NCBI GenBank assembly: GCA_964639665.1
Contig: CAZXEU010000164.1
Span: 1-8,928 of the forward strand
Length of the DNA: 8,928 nucleotides
Direction of reading: 5' to 3'
Origin: CAZXEU01 sp964639665
GTDB lineage: Bacteria > Bacteroidota > Rhodothermia > Rhodothermales > Bin80
Shown here: piece after piece, positions 1 to 6,040 of the stretch
Layout: every line of letters starts with the position of its first letter
Position numbering within the stretch: the first letter of the stretch is position 1
Made by a program: the position numbers and the translations under genes
Notes under the pieces: generated by a model
Databases searched by the model: none
What the model was told of the DNA's origin: nothing
What the model saw: only the letters and a program-made list of their open reading frames with translations

Positions 1-2732
1 TACGGCTCAGCGCACGCCCGTCGGGTACGGCGCTGCCCGAGGCGTCAACGCTGTACATGCATCGCAGCGGAGAACTGAATGCGGAGGTCGTGCCACTCCG
101 TCTTCTTGAAAATAGCACGTTCGTGCACGACATCCCGTCCGTCAGGTACGCTTTTCGGTACATGTTTGAAGCGGGATCGGTGCAATCATCCTGGTTCGAC
201 ATTGAGGTGACGGAACGGCCCGTGGTCCGTGGCCTCCAGGTGGAGCTGCGTCCGCCGGCCTACGCCGGGCTGCCTTTGCAGCAGCTTCCGCCCAATTCCG
301 GTGACGTGACGGCGCTAGCCGGTACGCGAGTTTCCGTACATGTGCAGACCGGCGCAGAGGAAGTGAACGTGGCATACCTCAGGTTCTCCGAGTCCGACTC
401 CGTGGCGCTGCAGCCGGGCGATCCGCTTGCCGGCACGTTTACCCTGCGAATACCCGAGACCTATCACATCATCCTCGAAAACACGGACGGTGTCCGGAAC
501 GCCGATCCCATCCCCTATAGTCTGGATGTGATCCCGGACCTGTATCCTACCGTGGAAATCGTGCGTCCGGCCTCGGATACGGACCTGGATCCCTCTCTCG
601 TTGCGCCGCTTCACCTGCGGCTGAGCGATGACTTCGGCTTCTCCGGCCTGAAGCTGCACTGGCGGCTGGCCGAGAGCCGGTTCAGCGACATCATGGCAGA
701 ATTCGTGGACATGGATCTTGCCCCTTCATCTGAGCTTGATCAGCTCATGATGCTGGACTGGGATCTCGGCCAGTCCACGGAGCTGGACATCGTGCCGGGT
801 GACGCCGTCGAGTTCTATGTCGAAGTGTTTGACAACGACGCGGTAAGCGGTTTCAAGAGCTCCAGGAGCGCCACCCGGCTGCTCAGCCTGCCATCGCTTG
901 CCGAACGCTACGCGGCGCTGGACGAATCGCAGACGGAAGCCGAATCAGAAATGGAGTCCCTGCTGAGGGACACGGAGGAAATCCGTGAGCGATTCGAGGA
1001 GCTGCGAGATGAGCTGCGACGCGACCCCCAGAGCGACTGGGAGGATGCAAGGCAGCTGGAAAACCTGCAGCAGGAGCAGCGACGCCTCGAAGATAGGCTG
1101 GAGGAGCTTGGCGACAGGCTGGAATCAGCAGCCGGGCAGATGGAGGACCACGAACTGGTCAGCGAGGAAACGGTGGAGCTCTTTCGCGAGGTTCAGCGGG
1201 TGGTAGAGGAGATCCACTCCCCGGAGCTGATGGAAGCGCTCCAGGCACTTCAGCAAGCACTGGAGCAGATGGATCCTCGACAGATGCAGGAAGCCATGGA
1301 AGGCTTCGAATTCAGCGAAGAGATGTTCCGCCAGCGCCTTGAGCGGGCCCTGGAGCTGTTCAAGCGATTCCAGTTGCAGCGGGAACTGGAAGAGGCTGCC
1401 AGACGGTCGGAAGACATTGCCAACACGCAGGAGTCTCTGGCCGAAGAAACAGAACGCGCCGACGCCGACCAGAAGCGCGACGAGCTGGCCGAAGAGCAGC
1501 TGCAGGCCCGCGAAGACATGCTGGGACTGGAGGAGAGCCTGGCCGACATTGCCGAGCGCATGGAGGAGCTTTCACGCGCGCCGCAGCAAGAGATGCAGCA
1601 GCTCTACAACGAGACCAAGGAGCAGGAGCTTCCGCAGCAGATGCAGGCCAATGCGCAGCAGATGCAGCAGGGCCAGATGCAGCAGGCTAACGCCGGCCAG
1701 CGGCACATGCAGCAGCAGATGCAGTCGCTCCAGGCAGACCTGCAGAATATGCAGTCATCCATGCAAGGCCGCCAGTTACAGATCAACAGCGCGGGCCTGC
1801 GTCGCGTGCTGCGTGATGTCCTGACGCTCTCGCACGATCAGGAGGACGTGCGGCTGGCGCTTGCCGACGTGCCGGTGGACAGCCCGGCCATGCGCGAGCT
1901 TGCGCGGCGCCAGCAGGCTCTCTCGGAAGGGCTGTCGGCCGTAGCCGATTCGCTGCAAAGCCTTGCCCGCGAGATCCCGCAGCTCACACGCCAGGTGCAG
2001 CGCCTGGCGGGTGAATCACTCCGGGCGATGGACGATGCCACGGCCGCTCTTGTCGAACAGCGCAGTACGCAGGCAGTGACCAGCCAGAAGATTTCGATGA
2101 CGCGGCTGAACGAGCTTGCCATACTGCTGAGCGACCTCCTGGAACAGCTCATGAATGCCGCTTCCAGCGCGTCATCCAGCGGCATGACCATGGAGCAGAT
2201 GACCGAACAGTTGCAGCAGATGGCCCGCCAGCAGGCCCAGCTCAACGAACAGATTCAGCAGATGCTCAACGAGGCCCAGGGCCAGCGCCTCGTGGCGGAC
2301 TACCAGGAACGCCTGCGGCAGCTCGGCATGCAGCAGCAGATGATGCAGCGCCAGCTGCGCGAAATGAATCGCAACCGCGACCTGGCCCGGCAGCTGCTTG
2401 GAGACCTGGAGCGAATTGCGGAATCCATGGAGGAATCGATACAGGAGATGGCGCGCGGCAGCATCAGCCAGCGCACCCAACAGCGTCAACAGGAGATTTT
2501 GACGCGCCTTCTGGACGCCTCCAGAAGCATGCAGGAGCGCGGCCGCGAACGCCGGCGGGAAGGAGAGCGCGGCCAGGACATTGTGCGAGAGAGTCCTCCG
2601 GGCGCTGACCCGGCCGAAGAGGCGGCCCGGCTGCGACGGGCTCTCCTGGAGGCACTCGAGCGTGGATACGCGCCCGACTACGAAGAACTGATCAAGCGTT
2701 ATTTTCTGCTGCTCCAGGACGCGGACGGATAG
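1..2732 (+). CDS. DUF4175-like large coiled-coil protein, 5'-truncated by the window edge
   Basis: The reading frame is already open at position 3, with no stop before the first ATG at 57, and the residues before that ATG read like the middle of a domain. The true start therefore lies outside the window. Numbering from the ATG at 57, residues 1-280 are beta-rich, with a PPAYAGLP motif at 66-73 and DDFGFSGLKL near 191-200. Both are typical of DUF4175-like proteins of Bacteroidota and relatives. From about 282 to 870 the chain is almost continuous charged or Gln-rich helix, predicted coiled coil. A Gln/Met-rich stretch lies near 527-580, and the end carries the pattern LIKRYFLLL. Family members usually have N-terminal membrane helices, which would be upstream here, so it is probably membrane-anchored and extends into the periplasm. 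Its role is not established. It ends in TAG at 2730-2732 and overlaps the convergent DCC gene by 41 bases. Confidence 0.8.
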   Translation, partial: RLSARPSGTALPEASTLYMHRSGELNAEVVPLRLLENSTFVHDIPSVRYAFRYMFEAGSVQSSWFDIEVTERPVVRGLQVELRPPAYAGLPLQQLPPNSGDVTALAGTRVSVHVQTGAEEVNVAYLRFSESDSVALQPGDPLAGTFTLRIPETYHIILENTDGVRNADPIPYSLDVIPDLYPTVEIVRPASDTDLDPSLVAPLHLRLSDDFGFSGLKLHWRLAESRFSDIMAEFVDMDLAPSSELDQLMMLDWDLGQSTELDIVPGDAVEFYVEVFDNDAVSGFKSSRSATRLLSLPSLAERYAALDESQTEAESEMESLLRDTEEIRERFEELRDELRRDPQSDWEDARQLENLQQEQRRLEDRLEELGDRLESAAGQMEDHELVSEETVELFREVQRVVEEIHSPELMEALQALQQALEQMDPRQMQEAMEGFEFSEEMFRQRLERALELFKRFQLQRELEEAARRSEDIANTQESLAEETERADADQKRDELAEEQLQAREDMLGLEESLADIAERMEELSRAPQQEMQQLYNETKEQELPQQMQANAQQMQQGQMQQANAGQRHMQQQMQSLQADLQNMQSSMQGRQLQINSAGLRRVLRDVLTLSHDQEDVRLALADVPVDSPAMRELARRQQALSEGLSAVADSLQSLAREIPQLTRQVQRLAGESLRAMDDATAALVEQRSTQAVTSQKISMTRLNELAILLSDLLEQLMNAASSASSSGMTMEQMTEQLQQMARQQAQLNEQIQQMLNEAQGQRLVADYQERLRQLGMQQQMMQRQLREMNRNRDLARQLLGDLERIAESMEESIQEMARGSISQRTQQRQQEILTRLLDASRSMQERGRERRREGERGQDIVRESPPGADPAEEAARLRRALLEALERGYAPDYEELIKRYFLLLQDADG
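1636..1796 (+). repeat. Gln/Met-rich low-complexity tract inside the DUF4175-like gene
   Basis: Residues about 527-580 of the large protein (numbered from 57) are dominated by Gln and Met, from repeated CAG and ATG codons such as cagatgcag. The tract sits inside the coiled-coil region without breaking the frame. It is low-complexity coding DNA rather than a mobile element, and its length may vary between strains. Confidence 0.6.
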
Positions 2733-3027
2733 CCAAGCGGCGCCGGGCCACGTACCGGTACAACGCATCCCGGAGCGGCCGAGGAACGACAAGAAAGACG
2801 GCCAGAAAACACCACGGTGCCTTCAGATATCCTGCCGCGCGCAGTACAGCCGAAGATTCCCGGTACTGGCGCCCTCGCTCCTGCAGAACCATACTTTCTA
2901 GTCCGCATGCCGGATTCTCCTGCAGGGGTGCAAAGTGGATGCTACCAGTGCGGTCACGCTCGCTAAGCCAGCGGACGGCGCCCCGGCACAGCGGGCACTC
3001 CCCGTCATAAAGTATCCTCACTTCCAT
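2692..3027 (-). CDS. DCC-family (DUF393) thiol-disulfide oxidoreductase-like protein
   Basis: This 111-residue protein starts with the signature of the DCC family: YDGECPLC places the redox CxxC at Cys11 and Cys14, followed by RGAVRWL and then FAPLQ. The middle and end (PWCFLAVFLVVPRPLRDALYRYVARRR) match the usual continuation. The family is thioredoxin-fold-like and presumed to be redox-active, but its substrates are generally unknown. Many relatives end with a further FGxRxxC motif. This one does not: it finishes with a Pro/Ala/Asn tail that runs 41 bases into the end of the convergent DUF4175-like gene. ATG is at 3025-3027 (read in reverse), 6 bases from the proposed chrA start, and TGA is at 2694-2692. 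No strong ribosome binding site is visible. The conserved motif makes it a real gene. Confidence 0.85.
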   Translation of the reverse strand: MEVRILYDGECPLCRGAVRWLSERDRTGSIHFAPLQENPACGLESMVLQERGRQYRESSAVLRAAGYLKAPWCFLAVFLVVPRPLRDALYRYVARRRLAIRPRPGAAENNA

Positions 3028-3033
3028 CGTCGC

Positions 3034-4167
3034 ATGTCCATTCGGTCAGAACGGCTGGCGGAGCTGGCGCGGGTTTTTCTGAAGCTCGGTGTGATAGGAT
3101 TTGGCGGTCCTGCCGCCACCATCGCCATGATGGATGATGACATCGTGCAGCGGCGCGGCTGGCTTGGCCGGGAGCACTTCCTCGACCTGGTCGGTGCCAC
3201 GAACGTGATCCCGGGCCCCAACTCGACCGAGATGGCCATGCATATCGGCTACGAACGGGCCGGGTTCCCGGGCCTTGCCGTGGCGGGTGCCAGCTTCATA
3301 CTCCCGGCAGCCCTGATGACGGGATCGCTCGGCTGGCTGTACCTTTCCTACGGCACGGTACCGGCGGTAGAGCCCTTTCTTCTGGGCATCAAGCCTGCCG
3401 TAATTGCCATTATTCTGGCGGCGCTCTGGCGGCTGGGCAAAGCAGCCATCAAGAGCGTCTCCCTGGCCGCGGTGGGCGTTGCCGTGTCGGCGGCGCTGCT
3501 TCTTGGAATCGGCGAAATAGTGGCCCTGGCCGGCGGCGGCATCCTGGGCCTGCTGTGGCTCCGCTACAGGCATCGCTACATGGAGGCAGGCCTGGCCACG
3601 GCCGGCCTTGCCGCGTTTCTTGCGCCGCTGCAGGCTACAAAACAGGTATCCCTGTGGGCCCTTGGCCTCTTCTTTCTGAAGGTAGGAAGCGTGCTTTACG
3701 GAAGCGGCTACGTGCTGATTGCATTTCTGGAGGGGGACCTGGTGCAGGATTACGGGTGGCTGACGGAGCAGCAACTCCTGGATGCCGTGGCCATCGGTCA
3801 GTTCACGCCGGGGCCAGTGCTGACAACGGCCACCTTCATTGGTGTGCTGCTGGCCGGCGCATCAGGTGCCGTAGTGGCGACTGTCGCCATCTTTCTTCCC
3901 TCCTTCGTGTTCGTGGCGATCCTGAACCCGCTTATTCCCAGGTTGCGCCGGTCTCCCGTCACCGGATCCTTCCTGGACGCTATCAACGCGAGCGCCGTAG
4001 CGCTGATGGCCGTGGTGACCGTGCGCCTGGGTGTGTTCGTCTTTTCCGGCTGGGAGCCAGTCGCCATATTCGCACTGGCCGCGCTGGCCGTATTTCGCTT
4101 CCGGCTGAACGCAGCCATCCTGGTGCTCGGTGGAGCCGTACTCGGATACCTTCTGCAACTGATCTGA
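3034..4167 (+). CDS. chrA: ChrA-type chromate transporter (two CHR domains)
   Basis: Inner-membrane carrier of the CHR superfamily. Characterised members export chromate and give chromate resistance, although some relatives have other or unknown substrates. From the ATG at 3034 it is 377 residues, near the usual length of the two-domain form. Domain 1 has FLKLGVIGFGGPAA (15-28) and NVIPGPNSTEMA (57-68). Domain 2 repeats the pattern with FFLKVGSVLYGSGY (213-226) and QFTPGPVLTTA (256-266). Multiple hydrophobic segments separate them, consistent with about ten membrane helices. I chose 3034 because homology to CHR proteins begins there. A GTG at 2935 would add 33 residues and has AGGGG upstream, but that extension is antisense to the conserved CxxC region of the DCC gene and does not resemble the family. 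The stop is TGA at 4165-4167. No ChrB-like regulator lies nearby. Confidence 0.88.
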   Translation: MSIRSERLAELARVFLKLGVIGFGGPAATIAMMDDDIVQRRGWLGREHFLDLVGATNVIPGPNSTEMAMHIGYERAGFPGLAVAGASFILPAALMTGSLGWLYLSYGTVPAVEPFLLGIKPAVIAIILAALWRLGKAAIKSVSLAAVGVAVSAALLLGIGEIVALAGGGILGLLWLRYRHRYMEAGLATAGLAAFLAPLQATKQVSLWALGLFFLKVGSVLYGSGYVLIAFLEGDLVQDYGWLTEQQLLDAVAIGQFTPGPVLTTATFIGVLLAGASGAVVATVAIFLPSFVFVAILNPLIPRLRRSPVTGSFLDAINASAVALMAVVTVRLGVFVFSGWEPVAIFALAALAVFRFRLNAAILVLGGAVLGYLLQLI

Positions 4168-4268
4168 GGATCCAGATTTAACCAATCCCAGACAGTCGGA
4201 ATCAGATGAGCTCCGGGCATCCGATTAAGAGCCGCGCCCGGCTGGGTGAATCTCACCGCAGAGGAATA

Positions 4269-4284
4269 CAACGCGCAGGCGTTG
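4269..4284. repeat. Small perfect hairpin
   Basis: CAACGC (4269-4274) and GCGTTG (4279-4284) form a perfect 6-bp stem with the 4-base loop GCAG. No T-run follows, so it is not an intrinsic terminator for chrA. It could be chance. Confidence 0.4.
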
Positions 4285-4364
4285 CAAGAGCGGCCATCCA
4301 GTGCGACTCAAACCGCCCTTGAGCAAAACTCTGCGTTACGAAGGCTGCAGTAGCTCCAGGCCGA

Positions 4365-4390
4365 GAGCCCGCATTGTACGCAGAGGGCTC
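4365..4390. repeat. GAGCCC/GGGCTC inverted repeat
   Basis: GAGCCC at 4365-4370 pairs perfectly with GGGCTC at 4385-4390 across a 14-base gap. It lies just upstream of the stronger hairpin at 4401-4428. Significance alone is weak. Confidence 0.35.
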
Positions 4391-4400
4391 CGTATGACAG

Positions 4401-4428
4401 GATTCATTCGGCTTGCGCCAAATGAATC
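4401..4428. repeat. Hairpin with 8-bp perfect outer stem
   Basis: GATTCATT (4401-4408) pairs with AATGAATC (4421-4428). After one C/A mismatch, GGC (4410-4412) pairs with GCC (4417-4419) around a TTGC loop. It is the most regular dyad in the gap. It has no T-tract. It could be a protein-binding dyad or an RNA fold. Confidence 0.55.
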
Positions 4429-4575
4429 ATGCGGCCCCTTACGTTGCGCTCGTGCCGCTGCAACAAATAATCGTTGGGCCGGAAGATGGCTGGCATGGCC
4501 GCCTACATAGCCAGGCGCCGGCACGCATGCACCGGAAATGGTCCGTTAGCCCCAATTGCAGACCATGAGGCAGCG

Positions 4576-4618
4576 ACGGCGGTCCTCAGGACGCCGTTAA
4601 AGCACCGACGAGGCGGTG
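4576..4618. repeat. Two adjacent hairpins
   Basis: The first pairs ACGGCG (4576-4581) with CGCCGT (4592-4597), then, after one bulged G, TCC with GGA around a TCA loop. The second pairs CACCG (4603-4607) with CGGTG (4614-4618). They lie about 120-190 bases upstream of the ATPase promoter. Neither is followed by T-runs. Confidence 0.4.
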
Positions 4619-4726
4619 TACAATGCATCTGGACCCGTCGTATTGCGACGAATGCCAAGAGTGCCCTGTGATACGCCAGCATCAGGCCACCGATGCCGCT
4701 GCAGCACAGACCAGAACCGATTATTT

Positions 4727-4761
4727 ACACAACAATTATGTTGACAACAAAACTGTTGTGT
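4727..4761. promoter_or_regulatory. Tandem CAACA-N4-TGTTG operator-like dyads over the promoter
   Basis: Dyad 1 is CAACA (4730-4734), ATTA, TGTTG (4739-4743). Dyad 2 is CAACA (4745-4749), AAAC, TGTTG (4754-4758), extendable to ACAACA/TGTTGT. The centres are 15 bp apart. The outermost arms ACACAACA (4727-4734) and TGTTGTGT (4754-4761) are themselves a perfect 8-bp inverted repeat. Dyad 1 overlaps the -35 box and dyad 2 fills the spacer, where bound protein would block RNA polymerase. No dedicated repressor gene is in the window. The regulator could be encoded elsewhere or could be a winged-helix part of the downstream proteins. Confidence 0.65.
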
Positions 4762-4769
4762 ATTATATT
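4741..4769 (+). promoter_or_regulatory. Sigma70-type promoter for the ATPase operon
   Basis: The -35 box TTGACA (4741-4746) is a perfect consensus match. The spacer is 17 bases and the -10 box TATATT (4764-4769) is one base from TATAAT. Transcription would start near 4776, giving a roughly 20-base leader before the ATG at 4796 with no obvious Shine-Dalgarno sequence. It does not match the TTTG/TAnnTTTG promoter of typical Bacteroidetes, which may point to a different phylum or to an acquired module. Confidence 0.7.
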
Positions 4770-4795
4770 CTACTTGATTCAGATCACCGTGCACC

Positions 4796-6040
4796 ATGAA
4801 ATCATCTACCGGCCGCTGGGTAAGCGGCAATGACTTCTTTGATCGGGAGGCCGAATTGGGACTTCTCAAACGGCGCATTCAAGACCACAACCACGTGTTG
4901 CTGACAGGGCAGAGACGCATGGGTAAAACCAGCGTTACGCGAGAGCTCGGCCGACAGTTCAAGGATGATGGCTGGACTTTTCTTTTCTGTGACGTGGAGG
5001 GGGCAGCGTGCCCGGAGGATGTGATAGCCGAGATAGCGGACGTGGCGCACGAGGCCAAGTCACCCATTAAGCGCTTCATGGGCGGAATGCGCCGGTGGCT
5101 CGGAGACAGGATCGAAGAAGTCGGCTTAGCCAACTTTCGCGTCAAGGTTCGTGCGGGAATCGATGCGGGAAACTGGAAGCTTCATGGCAGGAATCTGCTA
5201 AGGGATTGCGCAGACCAGGAGCAGCAGGTGCTCCTGGTCATCGACGAGCTGCCAATCTTCCTCCAACAAATGCTGAATCTTGATCACGACTCCAGTCGGG
5301 CGGTCGAGTTCTTAAGCTGGTTGCGTAGAGAGTTTCAACAGCTTGGCCACGACGGACCTGTACTCATCGTATCGGGCAGCATCGGTCTTGAGCCCCTTGT
5401 GCGCAGACTGGGCATTCCTGATCGGATAAACCACTTCTATCCCTATCGACTCGGACCGTGGAGCCGGGAAACCTGCATCGGGTGTTTCGAACGCCTTGCA
5501 AGCTCGTACGGGCTGCCTATTGAAAGCGGTGTAGCTGAGGCTGTCTATGAAGCGCTGGGCATTGGCATTCCTCACCATGTTCAATCCTTCTTCGCGCGTC
5601 TGCACGACTACGTCGCAATGCGCGAGTTGGACCAGGTAACAGTGCAGCATGTCGGCATCGTGTATCGCACCCAGCTTCTTGGTCCTTCCGGGCAGGCCGA
5701 TCTTGACCACTACAGACTAAGGCTTCATGACGCATTGACCGAGGAAAGCTATGCGATTGCTGACGCGATCCTGGCCGAAGCTGCCATCCAGGGTGTGTTC
5801 ACGTTGAAAGCCCGGGCTGCCCTTGAGCGAGAGTATGGCCGAATTGTGGAGAATACGCGAGAACGTATTGAAGAGGTTCTCGACGTTCTTGTACATGACG
5901 GATATCTCGTCCTTGATGATGATGGCTACCACTTCGCCTTTCGATTACTGAAAGAGTGGTGGGCGGTGCGCTTTAGAGGCCACTATGTATCTCTTGATGA
6001 ACGCAAGGGCGGGGAAGAATCCAAGGAAACCGGACAATGA
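4796..6040 (+). CDS. AAA/STAND-type P-loop ATPase with C-terminal winged helix
   Basis: This 414-residue protein, presumably cytoplasmic, is the first gene of a two-gene operon. The segment NDFFDREAELGLLKRRI (12-28) is the usual lead-in of AAA_16/archaeal-type ATPases. The Walker A motif is GQRRMGKT (38-45), Walker B is VLLVIDEL with Asp150-Glu151, and a sensor-1-like strand is VLIVSGS (189-195). GIGIPHHV (255-262) resembles the GxP motif of STAND proteins. Residues about 305-395 look like a winged helix ending FRLLKEWW (382-389). There is no signal peptide, membrane helix, nuclease or TIR motif. ATG 4796 is the first possible start, because an in-frame TGA lies at 4775. The leader has no Shine-Dalgarno sequence. 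The stop overlaps the next start (ATGA at 6037-6040), suggesting coupled translation and a joint function. The exact role is unknown: it may act as an ATP-dependent switch or partner of the TPR protein. Confidence 0.8.
   Translation: MKSSTGRWVSGNDFFDREAELGLLKRRIQDHNHVLLTGQRRMGKTSVTRELGRQFKDDGWTFLFCDVEGAACPEDVIAEIADVAHEAKSPIKRFMGGMRRWLGDRIEEVGLANFRVKVRAGIDAGNWKLHGRNLLRDCADQEQQVLLVIDELPIFLQQMLNLDHDSSRAVEFLSWLRREFQQLGHDGPVLIVSGSIGLEPLVRRLGIPDRINHFYPYRLGPWSRETCIGCFERLASSYGLPIESGVAEAVYEALGIGIPHHVQSFFARLHDYVAMRELDQVTVQHVGIVYRTQLLGPSGQADLDHYRLRLHDALTEESYAIADAILAEAAIQGVFTLKARAALEREYGRIVENTRERIEEVLDVLVHDGYLVLDDDGYHFAFRLLKEWWAVRFRGHYVSLDERKGGEESKETGQ
6023..6029 (+). promoter_or_regulatory. Ribosome binding site for the TPR ATPase gene
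   Basis: AAGGAAA lies 7 bases before the ATG at 6037, inside the end of the preceding gene. It supports this start and, with the ATGA overlap, translational coupling. The first gene of the operon lacks such a site. Confidence 0.6.

Larger units (their letters stand above)
4168..4795. other. Gene-poor gap with several inverted repeats
   Basis: About 630 bases separate chrA from the ATPase operon. Short open frames here (69, 65 and 62 codons, plus reverse-strand ones) have Arg/Ala-rich, family-less translations and look spurious. The stretch holds several inverted repeats: 4269-4284, 4365-4390, 4401-4428, 4576-4597 and 4603-4618. From about 4718 it turns AT-rich into a promoter/operator. It may contain remnants of a decayed gene or an insertion junction, but I recognise none. 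Confidence 0.6.

Noticed and set aside
2172..2792. Reverse-strand open frame (206 codons) over the end of the DUF4175-like gene
   Set aside because: It is antisense to well-supported coiled-coil coding and its translation is Leu/His-rich without motifs.
2935..3033. N-terminal extension of ChrA from GTG 2935
   Set aside because: It is antisense to the conserved CxxC part of the DCC gene. The added residues do not resemble CHR proteins, and the AGGGG upstream is explained by conserved DCC codons on the other strand.
3046..3774. Long reverse-strand open frame (242 codons) opposite chrA
   Set aside because: It is a shadow of a high-GC membrane gene. The translation is low-hydrophobic, rich in Gln, Arg and His, and resembles no family, while the forward strand encodes clear CHR motifs.
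4162..4179. Possible terminator after chrA (ATCTG, 6 bases, CAGAT, TTT)
   Set aside because: The stem is only 5 bp and AT-rich, followed by three Ts. It is too weak to call.
4444..4550. Integron attC-like pieces (CGTTGGGC at about 4470 and CGTTAGCC at about 4541)
   Set aside because: Both GTT cores point the same way and no matching RYYYAAC partner lies at a proper distance. No integrase gene is present.
4301..4671. Small forward open frames of 69 and 65 codons in the gap
   Set aside because: Their translations are Arg/Ala/Pro-rich with no family resemblance, no ribosome binding site and mutual overlap, as expected of chance frames.
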